Source: JASJAR01 sp039198225
Lineage (GTDB): Bacteria; Pseudomonadota; Alphaproteobacteria; Rhodobacterales; Rhodobacteraceae
NCBI GenBank assembly: GCA_039198225.1
Contig: JBCCTQ010000002.1
Span: forward strand, 138,742-202,741
DNA length: 64,000 nucleotides
Direction of reading: 5' to 3'
Positions 42,922-51,853 of the stretch are shown here, in pieces. A program made the position numbers and the translations under genes. The notes under the pieces were generated by a model, which saw nothing but the letters and a program-made list of their open reading frames with translations, was not told where the DNA came from and did no database searches. The first letter of the stretch is position 1. Every line of letters begins with the position of its first letter.

Positions 42922-44160
42922 TTAAGACGGGCGGGCGCGCCGCTCTTGTCTGGCAAACCAAACCAGCGCCACGGCCGCGAGGCTCAAAAGCGGCAACATC
43001 GCGAGATTGACCGCCGACCAGCCCGCCACCGGATCGGTACCCGCGCAGTTCATAAGCCCGCCCGATGCCAAGGAGGCCATCGTCACCGCACCGAAAACGA
43101 TTGTATCGTTGAGGCCCTGGATCCGGCCCCGCTCTTCGGGTGAGTGGTAGTCCGCCAGCATCGTCGTCGCGCCGATGAACCCAAAGTTCCATCCAAGTCC
43201 CAAAAGAAAAAGCGCCCCGAAGAAATTCCCAAGGGCCACGCCCGAAAGGGCGGTCACGCCCGCACCTGCGAGGATCAAAAGCCCAGTCGCCACGATCCGA
43301 ACGGCGCCGAACCGCCGGATCAACGACCCGGTGAAAAACGCTGGCGCAAACATCGCCAGCACATGTACCGAAACCACATTGGCCGCGTCGTTGATAGCAA
43401 ACCCGCAGCCCACGACCGCGAGCGGTGTCGCCGTCATCACAAGGTTCATCAGCGCATAGGACACCGTCGCACATATGACGGCCACTGCGATCCCGTGGCT
43501 TGTCAAAAGCGCCATCCGGCTCCGCCCGCCGCTCGACCCTTCCTCGGCCACCGCTGTGGGCGCGAGAAAGAGAAAGATCACCGCGCCAACCACATTGAGA
43601 CCTGCGACCGCCAAATAGGTCCCGAAATAAGGGATCACCCAGCTTTCCGCGGTCCATTTGACGATCTGGGGTCCCACAACCGCCGCCAAAAGCCCCGCGG
43701 CCAAGACCATGCTGATGGCCTTACCCCGTCGCTCGGGCGCGATCACGTCAATGGCGGCGAACCGGTAGAAGGCCTGGGCGGACATGTAGGTGCCCGACAG
43801 GAGCGAGCCGAGCAGCAGAAAGATAAACTCTCCCGCATAGAGCCCGTAGCTCCCGAGGGCGCCTCCGACGGCCCCGGCCCCTGCCCCCACAAAAAAGCCC
43901 GCGCGCCTGCCCCGGCGCTGCATCAACGAGGAAAGCGGTGTGGCCGATAGCATCGAACCCAAGACGATCAAAGAGATCGGCAAGGTCGCCAGGCACGGAT
44001 GGGGCGCAAGCATCGCACCCGCAAGGCCGCCCACGATAAAAAGCGCGGACAGCTGCGATCCGAGGATCCCATTGGCCGCCATTAACACAGCAACGTTTTG
44101 CCAAGGCCGGTCGCTCAGCGCCGTCCCGGTTGAGGAAGTTACTTGGTCTGTCGGTGCCAT
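42922..44160 (-). CDS. MFS transporter
   Basis: A 412-residue major facilitator with about 12 hydrophobic helices and the signature-like loop LSSLMQRRGRRAGFFVGAGA after helix 2. The second half contains RRFGAVRIVATGLLILAGAG and LLGLGWNFGFIGATTMLADY, the latter common in permeases of the UMF-type and drug families. The start is placed at 44160 (MAPTDQVTSS), where a GGAGACTGGCCGAG leader gives a ribosome site; an in-frame extension upstream has no membrane or family character. The gene is divergent from cobK. Substrate unknown. Confidence 0.85.
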   Translation of the reverse strand: MAPTDQVTSSTGTALSDRPWQNVAVLMAANGILGSQLSALFIVGGLAGAMLAPHPCLATLPISLIVLGSMLSATPLSSLMQRRGRRAGFFVGAGAGAVGGALGSYGLYAGEFIFLLLGSLLSGTYMSAQAFYRFAAIDVIAPERRGKAISMVLAAGLLAAVVGPQIVKWTAESWVIPYFGTYLAVAGLNVVGAVIFLFLAPTAVAEEGSSGGRSRMALLTSHGIAVAVICATVSYALMNLVMTATPLAVVGCGFAINDAANVVSVHVLAMFAPAFFTGSLIRRFGAVRIVATGLLILAGAGVTALSGVALGNFFGALFLLGLGWNFGFIGATTMLADYHSPEERGRIQGLNDTIVFGAVTMASLASGGLMNCAGTDPVAGWSAVNLAMLPLLSLAAVALVWFARQERRARPS

Positions 44161-44304
44161 CTCGGCCAGTCTCCCCCCTGCGACGACTTCACCACTGCAG
44201 GGCTTGCACACACTCGTATACCTTCCGGTTCTAAGCAAACGCTCGATTTGCGGGAACCTGAAGCGGCGCGCGCAATGGTCGCGCCAGCCCACGTGGAGGA
44301 TTGG

Positions 44305-45114
44305 ATGGCCGACGCGTCGTCTCTATTCCCGTCCGAGCGCCGAAGCCCGGACCGGCAGCGCCGCGCCAACCCGTTTCGTGTCCTCCTCCTTGCCGGTGCC
44401 CATGAGGCACGCCAGATCGCCTTTTCCCTGACGCGGGACCCCCGGATCGTCCCGATCGCCTCCCTGGCCCGCTCCGAACGCAGCCCCACCGGTCTCGGTC
44501 TTCCGTCCCGGATCGGCGGGTGGGGCGGGCGAAGCGCCTTTGTCTCCTACCTCAAAGCCAAGCGGATCGATGGCATCATCGACGCCACCCATCCTTTCGC
44601 GACGCGCATTTCCCACCGGGCCGCAGAAGTCGCCGATGCGGAACGGCTCGATTATATCCAGTTTCTCCGGCCTGCCTGGCGGCCAAAAGCCGATGACCGT
44701 TGGGTGTTTCTCAACCGCGAGGAAGACGCAGCCCGGCACGTCCCGGCCGATGCACGGGTGTTTCTCGCCACGGGCCTCAAACGGCTCGACGCGTTCGAAG
44801 GTCTTGCGGGCCGCGACATTCTTTGCCGGGTCCGCGACCTTCCCGACGACGCCTTTCCTTACTCGCCGGGCCGTTTCGTCGTCGATAACGGACCGAGAAG
44901 CATCGACAGTGAAATGCGGCTCTTCGAAAACCTCGACGTCGATTGGCTGGTCGTGCGAAATTCCGGCGGCCTTGAAAGCCGAACGAAGCTCGATGCGGCG
45001 CGCGAAATGGGGATCCCGGTGGCCATGGTGCGCCGCCCGCCACAGCCGGATGCCTCCCGGGCTGAAACCGTCTCGGAAGTCATCGCCTGGGTGCGCCGCC
45101 GCCTCTTGCCGTGA
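44305..45114 (+). CDS. cobK: Precorrin-6A reductase (CobK/CbiJ family)
   Basis: A 269-residue CobK-family NADPH reductase of cobalamin synthesis. Diagnostic parts are RVLLLAGAHEARQIAFSL, the IDATHPFATRISHRAAEVAD segment, LDYIQFLRPAWRPKADDRWV, FLATGLKRLDAFEGLAGRDI, and the C-terminal VRNSGGLESRTKLDAAREMG followed by GIPVAMVRRP. GGAGGA four bases before the ATG at 44305 fixes the start. No other cob gene is in the window, so it is a detached member of the pathway. It overlaps the glycosylase start by 4 bases. Confidence 0.9.
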   Translation: MADASSLFPSERRSPDRQRRANPFRVLLLAGAHEARQIAFSLTRDPRIVPIASLARSERSPTGLGLPSRIGGWGGRSAFVSYLKAKRIDGIIDATHPFATRISHRAAEVADAERLDYIQFLRPAWRPKADDRWVFLNREEDAARHVPADARVFLATGLKRLDAFEGLAGRDILCRVRDLPDDAFPYSPGRFVVDNGPRSIDSEMRLFENLDVDWLVVRNSGGLESRTKLDAAREMGIPVAMVRRPPQPDASRAETVSEVIAWVRRRLLP

Positions 45115-45743
45115 GCGTCGGCCGGATCATTGAAACGCCGGCCTGTGTCGCCGAAGGCGCGACCTATCTGGCCGCGCGCGAACCCCGCTTCGCCGCCGCG
45201 CTTGATCTCATCGGTCCTTTGCCACTTCGCCGCCGAAAGGATGGGTTCGAACCCCTTCTCTCGGCCATCGTCAGCCAACAGGTGAGTGTCGCGGCGGCCG
45301 ATGCCATCTGGAAACGGCTCAAAGGCGCCGGCTTAACTGGGCCGCGGAAAATCGCATGGGCCAGCCATGACGATCTCCGGGCCTGCGGACTTTCGCGGCA
45401 AAAGATCCGCTATGCCAAAGCGCTCGCAGGCTCGGGGCTTCGTTATAGCGCGCTCCGAGATCTGGCCGACGAAGAGCTCGTCTCCGCCCTCGTCGAAATC
45501 CCGGGGATCGGGCGCTGGACGGCGGAGATCTACGGCATGTTCTCCCTTGGACGGGCCGACATATTCGCGCCGGGCGATCTTGCCCTCCAGGAAGCCGCCC
45601 GGCTCCTTTTTGAGCTCGAAACCCGGCCGAGCGAGAAAGACATCCGCGCCATGGCCCAAGACTGGTCGCCGTGGCGGAGCGTTGCGGCCCGGCTTCTCTG
45701 GGCGTACTACCGCGTCGCCAAGGCGCGGGAGGGCATCCGGTGA
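45111..45743 (+). CDS. DNA-3-methyladenine glycosylase (AlkA-like, HhH-GPD)
   Basis: A 210-residue base-excision repair glycosylase of the HhH-GPD superfamily. The hairpin-helix-hairpin LVEIPGIGRWTAEIYGMFSL leads to the catalytic Asp in FAPGDLALQEAARLLF. The first half has FEPLLSAIVSQQVSVAAADA. No iron-sulfur Cys cluster is present, as in AlkA. GTG start overlapping the cobK stop (GTGA). It removes alkylated purines. The next gene also overlaps by 4 bases, so the three form one transcription unit. Confidence 0.92.
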   Translation: MSVGRIIETPACVAEGATYLAAREPRFAAALDLIGPLPLRRRKDGFEPLLSAIVSQQVSVAAADAIWKRLKGAGLTGPRKIAWASHDDLRACGLSRQKIRYAKALAGSGLRYSALRDLADEELVSALVEIPGIGRWTAEIYGMFSLGRADIFAPGDLALQEAARLLFELETRPSEKDIRAMAQDWSPWRSVAARLLWAYYRVAKAREGIR

Positions 45744-46408
45744 GCGAAAACCCAAAGGGCGGTCTAACATCCGAGCGAAAAGGCCCGGAGACGGCCCGGT
45801 CGGCGGTGGTGTTCCTCCACGGCTACGGGGCCGACGGGGCGGATCTTTTGGGGCTCGCAGCCCCCTTGGGTCAGATCTTCCCCGACACCGTCTTTTTTGC
45901 CCCCGATGCGCCGGAACCCTGCCGGGTCAATCCAACGGGGCGCCAATGGTTCCCGATCCCTTGGCTCGACGGCTCAGACGAGGCAAGTGCCGGCGCCTCC
46001 ATGGCCGCCTCCGCCGACCTCCTCAACGCCTTCTTCGACCGGGTCCTTGCGGATGAAGGCCTCGCGCCCTCCCGGTTGATCCCCTTTGGGTTCTCCCAAG
46101 GCACGATGATGGCCTTGCATGTGGTCCCGCGCCGGGCTGAGGCCATGGCGGGCATCGTTGGCTTCTCGGGCCGCATGGTGCGCCCGGGATCGCTCGACGG
46201 CGAAGCGGTCGCCAAACCGCCGGTGCTCCTTCTCCATGGCAATGCCGATGACGTCGTCCCCTACGCCTCGATGGCCGAGGCCGAAACCGCCCTCAAAGGG
46301 GCCGCCTTCGAGGTCGAGACATTCACCATGGAGGATGTTGGCCACGGCATCTCTCCCGAAGGCCTCCAGAAAGCCGCTGAGTTTATCGCCAATCGGCTGG
46401 GGCCCTAG
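45740..46408 (+). CDS. Carboxylesterase/phospholipase-type alpha/beta hydrolase
   Basis: A 222-residue alpha/beta hydrolase of the YpfH/carboxylesterase-phospholipase 2 family. It has SAVVFLHGYGADGADLLGLA, the nucleophile elbow LIPFGFSQGTMMALHV with Ser in GFSQG, the acid LLLHGNADDVVPYASM and the His in MEDVGHGISPEGL. GTG start overlaps the glycosylase stop. Likely cytoplasmic; substrate unknown. Confidence 0.9.
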   Translation: MSENPKGGLTSERKGPETARSAVVFLHGYGADGADLLGLAAPLGQIFPDTVFFAPDAPEPCRVNPTGRQWFPIPWLDGSDEASAGASMAASADLLNAFFDRVLADEGLAPSRLIPFGFSQGTMMALHVVPRRAEAMAGIVGFSGRMVRPGSLDGEAVAKPPVLLLHGNADDVVPYASMAEAETALKGAAFEVETFTMEDVGHGISPEGLQKAAEFIANRLGP

Positions 46409-46492
46409 GGACTATTAGGTGGCTCAATCTTCGTCGTCGAAAGTAAGGCTATCGGCGACGGTCGCTCCAGTTCATCCTGGGCAAAATACTCC

Positions 46493-46509
46493 CGCCGGAG
46501 GCTCCGGCG
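46493..46509. repeat. Palindrome in intergenic region near fabZ
   Basis: CGCCGGAG-G-CTCCGGCG is a near-perfect 17-base dyad in the gap between the esterase and fabZ, preceded by CAAAATACTCC. GAGCC-GAA-GGCTC at 46558-46570 adds a second small stem just before the fabZ stop. The pair may act as transcription ends for the convergent units; there is no T-run. From memory the CAAAATACTCCCGCCGGAGG string is common between Rhodobacteraceae genes; this needs a search. Confidence 0.45.
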
Positions 46510-46584
46510 CGCGCCAATGCCTCGAAACGCTAAGAGCGGGGCGGCCATAAGAGAAATGAGCCGAAGGCTCGCAATTCAATAGGC

Positions 46585-47046
46585 TCACCCGGCCTGGGGC
46601 AATTGGATCATGGCCATCAACTCGCATTCACAGGCCAGTTCCCCGTCCACCGTGGCCTTGGCCTGAAACCGCCAGACCTTGCCGCCGCCCCTGAGCGTCA
46701 CAAGCTCCATCCGAAGCGTGTCCCCGGGCACTACCTTCCGCCGGAACTTCGCCTTGTCGATCCCCATAAAATAAACCAGCGCGCCGGTATCGATAAGGTC
46801 CTGGCCGAGGGAGACTATGACTGCGCTCGTTTGGGCCATGGCCTCGACGATCAAGACGCCCGGCATCACCGGCTCCACTGGAAAATGGCCGGTAAAATGC
46901 GGCTCATTGGCCGTGACGTTCTTGATTCCAACGCCCCGCTTTGTCCCATCGATCTCAACCACTTTGTCCACCAAAAGGAACGGGTAGCGATGGGGGATCG
47001 CCCGGAGGATGGTCTGGATATCGGCTACGCCTAGCTCTTCGCTCAT
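46585..47046 (-). CDS. fabZ: 3-hydroxyacyl-ACP dehydratase FabZ
   Basis: A 153-residue hot-dog dehydratase of fatty acid synthesis. The catalytic His is in HFTGHFPVEPVMPGVLIVEA, the catalytic Glu/Gln helix follows (EAMAQTSAVIVSL), and the start has LRAIPHRYPFLLVDKVVEID. The ATG at 47046 gives the family length; the upstream in-frame codons are poorly conserved. It closes the pyrH-to-fabZ minus-strand block. lpxA, which normally follows, is missing. Confidence 0.97.
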   Translation of the reverse strand: MSEELGVADIQTILRAIPHRYPFLLVDKVVEIDGTKRGVGIKNVTANEPHFTGHFPVEPVMPGVLIVEAMAQTSAVIVSLGQDLIDTGALVYFMGIDKAKFRRKVVPGDTLRMELVTLRGGGKVWRFQAKATVDGELACECELMAMIQLPQAG

Positions 47047-47118
47047 GGTCTTTTCCGGCTCCTCGTTCCCTGCCGGCGGTCTCCTAGCAAGGCCCGATTG
47101 CCGCGACAAGCCAGGGGG

Positions 47119-47685
47119 TTAGTCCTCCGCGTCGTCCTCCCCCACGGCGCGGTTGATGCGAAGGATCGCCTCGTCCGTAATGTCGATGGCGTCGACCGAC
47201 AAAAACACCTGACGCCGATCGAGGATCACAAGCGCACCCTTTTCGGCCACAAGATCCGTGAGGACAGGGCCGATGGCGGCGAGGAAGGTCTGGAACGCCT
47301 CGTCCCGGGCCACGTCGAATTCCCGCGACTTCTCGATCTGCTCCGTGCGCAACCGTTGGACCTTTTCGTCGAACGCGTTGGCAAGGCCGGTGAAGTCTTC
47401 AGGGCTCAGCTCGGCCCGACGCGCCGTGAGATCGAGCTCTTCCTGGCGGAGTTCATTCTCGATGCGCCGGCTCTCGCTCGCCAGGGCCTGACCCTCACTC
47501 TCCAGCCGGCGCCGAAAGGCAATGCCAAGATCACTTTCGGCAAAGAGCCTGTCCTGGTCGACGATCAGGACCGGGCTTTGTTGGCGTACAGGCGAATTCT
47601 CCTGGGCCAGGACGGGCCCGGCCAAAAGGCAAAGCGCCAGGAGGCTCGCCCCTATCGGCGCCCTAGAAACGCGCCTGAATGTCAA
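47119..47685 (-). CDS. skp: OmpH/Skp-family periplasmic chaperone
   Basis: A 188-residue periplasmic chaperone. Signal peptide (PIGASLLALCLLAGPVLAQ), then a long coiled-coil: LVVDQD-like start (VLIVDQDRLFAESDLGIAFR), RRLESEGQALASESRRIENE, LRQEELDLTARRAELSPEDF. The C-terminal beta part has KGALVILDRRQVFLSVDAID. Skp trimers carry unfolded outer membrane proteins to BamA. Its start lies 23 bases inside the end of bamA. Confidence 0.93.
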   Translation of the reverse strand: MTFRRVSRAPIGASLLALCLLAGPVLAQENSPVRQQSPVLIVDQDRLFAESDLGIAFRRRLESEGQALASESRRIENELRQEELDLTARRAELSPEDFTGLANAFDEKVQRLRTEQIEKSREFDVARDEAFQTFLAAIGPVLTDLVAEKGALVILDRRQVFLSVDAIDITDEAILRINRAVGEDDAED

Positions 47686-49972
47686 AGTTGAAGCTCCTCG
47701 TCACATCGGTGGCCTCCTCGCTCACCGGCACGGCGAAGTTGAACCGCAATGGCCCGATCGGCGTCTCCCAGAGAACCGCAAAGCCCACCGAAGAGCGCAG
47801 CGCGAAGCCGTCATCGACCGGATTTATGCAACCCACACAGGTCTCATCGAGCCCCCAAATCGAGCCCGCATCGGCAAACACACCGCCGCGGATCCCGAAC
47901 TCTTCGGGAAGGCCCAAGGGAAACTCCGCTTCTAACCGGAGGAAGGCCTGGTAATTCCCACCGAGGAAGTCTTCATCGGCCGCTTCGGTGTCGCGCGGTC
48001 CAATGCCACGCGGCCGGAAACCCCGGATCTTCCGGCTGTTGTTGAAATAGCGCTCATTGGCCCGGGTCGGGTCATCGCCGTAGCTAAAGACCGCCCCAAG
48101 CTCCCCCGCGGCCCGGAGAAGCACGTCACCTTGGAGGACTTCGCGCTCAGTCACCCCTGTCACGCTGGTGCGCACAAACTGCGCCGACCCGCCCACGCCA
48201 GCAAAGTCTTGGCCGAAGCTCAAACGATAAAACCGGCCAGGGTCTAGGCCCCGGCGGCGGCTGTCAAAGTCGAGCCGGTAGCCCACTTCCGATGTGACAA
48301 CATCGTCATCTTCGGCCAAAATGATCGCCGACGTGGCGGGCGAGGTCCCCGATAGCGTGTCCTGGGCCAGGCGATAACTTAACGTAAGCCGGGTCTGGTC
48401 GCTGATCGGGAAATTCGCCGAGGTCCTAAAGCCCAACTCGCTGGTCGTGAAGTTTTGGTCGTCAAAATCCGAGGTTTCATAGAAGACCGAGAAACTCACC
48501 GAAAGATCCCGGTCGAGGAAAAACGGTTCGGTGAAGGTCACTTGCGTGTTCTGATCTTCCGCTCCAATCGTGAGGTCCAGGCTGAGTGATTGGCCCCGGC
48601 CAAGGAAGTTCCGCTCGGAAAAGCCAAGGACAAAGCCCGGCCCGCTATCGGTCGAATACGTCGCGCCAAAGCTCAGTGTGCCCGTGAGTTGTTCTTCCAC
48701 ATCCACATCGACGATGGCTTGGTCAGGCCCCGTGCCCTGGCGGCTTTCAACCTCGACATTGGAGAAAAAGCCCAAAGCCCGGATCCGTTCGGCAGCATTC
48801 CTGATCGCCCGTGGGTTTAAGGGATCGCCTTCGACCGTGTCGAATTGGCGACGGATCACCCGGTCGAGCGTGGTCTCATTGCCTTCAATGTCGATGCGCT
48901 CGACGAAGATCCGGGGGCCCCGAATCACGCGGAAATCGATGTCGAGTTCCAGATTACGATTGTCGCGCGACACGACCGGGTCGATCCGCACGAAATCGAG
49001 CCCTTCGATTAGTGCCAGTTGCTCAAGCCGGTTGATCTCGTTGTCGAGGGCCAGGGGCGAGAAAATCTGGCCCTGCCGGATGCGGACCGCATCACGAAAG
49101 ATACGCGCATCGACACCGGAGATCGTAGACGACGCCGTAATCTCACCCACCCGGTATTGCTGCCCTTCGGCCAAGTTAAAGGTGATGAAGGTGGCACCCC
49201 GTTCCCGGGAAAACTCGCTCGAGACGTCCAGGACCTGGAAATCCACGTAGCCGCGGGACGCGTAGAAATCTCGCAGAAGCTGTTGGTCAAACCCGATCCG
49301 GTCGGCCACGAAGGTGTCACGCCGGATGATATTGCGCAGCGCCCCAGCCTGTTTCGAATCGATCACCCGACGCAAACGCCGATCCGAAAAGGCGCGATTG
49401 CCCACAAAACCGATCCGCTCGATCTCCACCACCCGGCCTTCAACAACCTCAAAGACGAGGTCGACCCGGTTGTTCGACCGGCGGATGATCGACGGGGTCA
49501 CAGTCGCGGCAAACCGGCCTGCCTCGGCGTAAGCGGCTTGGATCGTCAGCGCGTCCGCCTCGGCCTGTACGGGCGAGTAAATCTGGCGGGGCTCCGACGA
49601 TAGGGCGGCCAACAGAGTATCATCGTCAATCGCCCGATTGCCTTCGATATTGATGATGTTGATCGACGGCCGCTCGACCACGCGGATCAACAACCGGTTG
49701 CCCTGGGGCACGAACTCGACCGATTGGAAAAAGCCCGAGGCCTGGACGCGCTGCTGGCTATCGGCAAGCTCGGACGCTGAAAGGCTCTGGCCCGGCGCGA
49801 CGCCCGCCAGATCGACGATCGTCGGGCCCTCGATGCGGGAATTGCCCTCCACGGCCACCGAAGAGAAGCTGAAAGTCTGGGCAAGAACCGGCAAGGTGCC
49901 GGACAAAATGAAAAGGAATAAAGCTAAAAGGACGGCCACGCCGCCGCTCGGTTGACGTCTGACCCGTCCCAA
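47663..49972 (-). CDS. bamA: Outer membrane protein assembly factor BamA
   Basis: A 769-residue Omp85 protein. Signal peptide near residues 10-32 (VLLALFLFILSGTLPVLAQ), five POTRA repeats (for example SSVAVEGNSRIEGPTIVDLA and VERIDIEGNETTLDRVIRRQ), then a 16-stranded barrel. The lid-loop motif is near KIRGFRPRGIGPRDTEAADE, and the barrel ends in an aromatic residue (SFNFDIQARF). It inserts beta-barrel proteins in the outer membrane. Length is normal for alphaproteobacteria. Confidence 0.96.
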   Translation of the reverse strand: MGRVRRQPSGGVAVLLALFLFILSGTLPVLAQTFSFSSVAVEGNSRIEGPTIVDLAGVAPGQSLSASELADSQQRVQASGFFQSVEFVPQGNRLLIRVVERPSINIINIEGNRAIDDDTLLAALSSEPRQIYSPVQAEADALTIQAAYAEAGRFAATVTPSIIRRSNNRVDLVFEVVEGRVVEIERIGFVGNRAFSDRRLRRVIDSKQAGALRNIIRRDTFVADRIGFDQQLLRDFYASRGYVDFQVLDVSSEFSRERGATFITFNLAEGQQYRVGEITASSTISGVDARIFRDAVRIRQGQIFSPLALDNEINRLEQLALIEGLDFVRIDPVVSRDNRNLELDIDFRVIRGPRIFVERIDIEGNETTLDRVIRRQFDTVEGDPLNPRAIRNAAERIRALGFFSNVEVESRQGTGPDQAIVDVDVEEQLTGTLSFGATYSTDSGPGFVLGFSERNFLGRGQSLSLDLTIGAEDQNTQVTFTEPFFLDRDLSVSFSVFYETSDFDDQNFTTSELGFRTSANFPISDQTRLTLSYRLAQDTLSGTSPATSAIILAEDDDVVTSEVGYRLDFDSRRRGLDPGRFYRLSFGQDFAGVGGSAQFVRTSVTGVTEREVLQGDVLLRAAGELGAVFSYGDDPTRANERYFNNSRKIRGFRPRGIGPRDTEAADEDFLGGNYQAFLRLEAEFPLGLPEEFGIRGGVFADAGSIWGLDETCVGCINPVDDGFALRSSVGFAVLWETPIGPLRFNFAVPVSEEATDVTRSFNFDIQARF

Positions 49973-50109
49973 AATGTGCCCCGCCCTGCTCTGTTTTGCC
50001 CGTTGTTAGACCCCGGTTAGGCGAACGAGGTCGATTTGTCAAAAGGAGCCGTGGGGCAATATGGGGTATTTAGGCGAGGATTTGCGTCCAGGGATAGTAT
50101 CTGGACCCG

Positions 50110-50253
50110 TCAGGAGCCGAGCATCGTCAGGAGCGTTCCGAGATAGGCGCCAAACCCCAAGGCGAAGATGAGCGTTGCGACATAGAGGATGCGATCCCAG
50201 TTGAGATCAAACAAAAGGGTCAAACCCTTATATCCAGTGGCAATCATCTGCAT
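50110..50253 (-). CDS. Small membrane protein, 47 aa, between rseP and bamA
   Basis: A short gene on the minus strand. It reads MQMIATGYKGLTLLFDLNWD, then RILYVATLIFALGFGAYLGT, ending LLTMLGS. A short amphipathic start and the LFDLNWDR motif precede one clear transmembrane helix with small-residue packing (ALGFGAYLG). Length is 47 residues. I believe similar short proteins occur in Rhodobacteraceae, but no family is recognised. It is in the same direction as rseP and bamA and could be part of the block, or a regulator of an inner membrane machine. Confidence 0.7.
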   Translation of the reverse strand: MQMIATGYKGLTLLFDLNWDRILYVATLIFALGFGAYLGTLLTMLGS

Positions 50254-50351
50254 GGTTCACCCTAGTCGACATTCACTCCTACGCTGAAAGAGCTAACGGT
50301 CGAATATGACAACATTGGGGCAACAACCGCGCCCCGGGCGATCAAGGGGCG

Positions 50352-51701
50352 TCAGGGACAGAACAAATCGTTCGAAACTGCAAAAACCATCAAGCCCAGC
50401 ATTAGACCAAGACCCACGGTCATCATCACATTGAGGGCCCGGTCCGAGGGGGGGCGCCCGGTCACCGCTTCGAAAGCGTGAAAGACAAGATGACCGCCAT
50501 CAAGGACCGGAATAGGCAAAAGGTTCAGAAAACCCACTGCCGTTGAAATCAAAGCAACGGTGCCGAGGAACGTCAAAAGTCCACGGCTCGCCGCCTCGCC
50601 TGAGACTTCTGCAATGCCGATGGGCCCGGAAAGGTTGCAGGTCGAAATCGCGCCGGTGGCCATGTGATAGAGTGCTGAGACAGAGGAGGTGATGACGAAA
50701 AAGACCTGGTCCACCCCGTATTGCAGCGTCTCTGTGAGGCTCGGCAATTCTGGCGCGGGCACAAAGAAGAGCCCGCCCGATATCCCGATAAGATAGCGGG
50801 TCTCAAAGCCGCCATTGTCCCCGACAATGTCCGTCCGTCGCGGCGTAAGCGTGACGGCGCTGGTCTCCCCGCTCCGATAAATTGTGAGGTTGAGCGGCGC
50901 CCCTTCGCTCTCGGCGACGGCGTCGCGCAATTGAGAAAACGCAAAGATTTCCTGACCATCGACCTCGTAGATCACGTCGCCCGTTTCGAGGCCGGCATCC
51001 TGGGCAGCCCCTTCAAAGCTCAAGCCCAGCACGTGGGATGGGTATGGATAGGGGCCAGGCACGGTGATCTCGTCGCCCTCCCGACGCACGCGGTAATCAA
51101 GAAGCCGCTCCCGAGGGATGGTCTCGATATAGTCGTCAAATTGGTCCAGCGACGGCGTCGGTTCCCCACCAATCGCGAGGATCACGTCGCCCACTTCAAG
51201 CCCCACCTCTTCGGTGACACTTGGGTCAAACGAGCGGATCTCGCCGATTGTCAGGGGGTCCGAGGCGACGCCGCGATACATGAGGAGCGCGCCGAAAATG
51301 ACCACAGACAATACAAAATTGAATGCCGGGCCGGCGAACACGGTGATCGACCGGGCCCAGAGAGGCGCGCCGTGCATCGTCTGGCGGCGTTCTTCCGGGC
51401 TGAGTGCTCTTATCGCGTCGCCGTCGACCGTGGCCGAGGCTGCATCGGCGTCGCCCTTAAATTTGACGTAGCCCCCAAAGGGCAGCGCGGCGATCTGCCA
51501 TTTGGTACCCCTTCGGTCTACCCGGCTGGCCAGAACGGGGCCGAAACCGATCGAGAACACATCGGCATGGATCCCAGACCACCGTCCGACGATGTAATGG
51601 CCGTATTCATGGACCGCGACGATGATCGACAGCGCGATAACGAACGCGACGACGTCCCAAATCACCGTTCCGAGTGAGGGGATGAGCCCCAGAATGTCCA
51701 T
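50352..51701 (-). CDS. rseP: Site-2 zinc protease RseP
   Basis: A 449-residue intramembrane metalloprotease. The zinc motif HEYGH is in SIIVAVHEYGHYIVGRWSGI, and the second active-site element is NLLPIPVLDGGHLVFHAFEA. Two PDZ-like segments lie between (VGLEVGDVILAIGGEPTPSL and AGLETGDVIYEVDGQEIFAF). RseP cuts anti-sigma factors and signal-peptide remnants in the inner membrane. It is normally preceded by dxr in this cluster; here cdsA is next upstream with only 152 bases between. Confidence 0.95.
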   Translation of the reverse strand: MDILGLIPSLGTVIWDVVAFVIALSIIVAVHEYGHYIVGRWSGIHADVFSIGFGPVLASRVDRRGTKWQIAALPFGGYVKFKGDADAASATVDGDAIRALSPEERRQTMHGAPLWARSITVFAGPAFNFVLSVVIFGALLMYRGVASDPLTIGEIRSFDPSVTEEVGLEVGDVILAIGGEPTPSLDQFDDYIETIPRERLLDYRVRREGDEITVPGPYPYPSHVLGLSFEGAAQDAGLETGDVIYEVDGQEIFAFSQLRDAVAESEGAPLNLTIYRSGETSAVTLTPRRTDIVGDNGGFETRYLIGISGGLFFVPAPELPSLTETLQYGVDQVFFVITSSVSALYHMATGAISTCNLSGPIGIAEVSGEAASRGLLTFLGTVALISTAVGFLNLLPIPVLDGGHLVFHAFEAVTGRPPSDRALNVMMTVGLGLMLGLMVFAVSNDLFCP

Positions 51702-51853
51702 TTATGCCAATCCCCGGCGGTTCCGAGCGCGTCTACATTATCGGTGCGAGATGGGGCACCAAGGGTCAGCTATCAAGGGCGATCTGGGCAGGGCAATGGC
51801 AAAGGCCAGACAATTTGAAGCATCTCTCACCCTTTGCCGCAGCCCCAAAGCGC

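Noticed and set aside
44161..44304. Possible cobalamin riboswitch before cobK
   Set aside because: No B12-box (GCCACTG) and no long conserved core were found on either strand in the short divergent gap.
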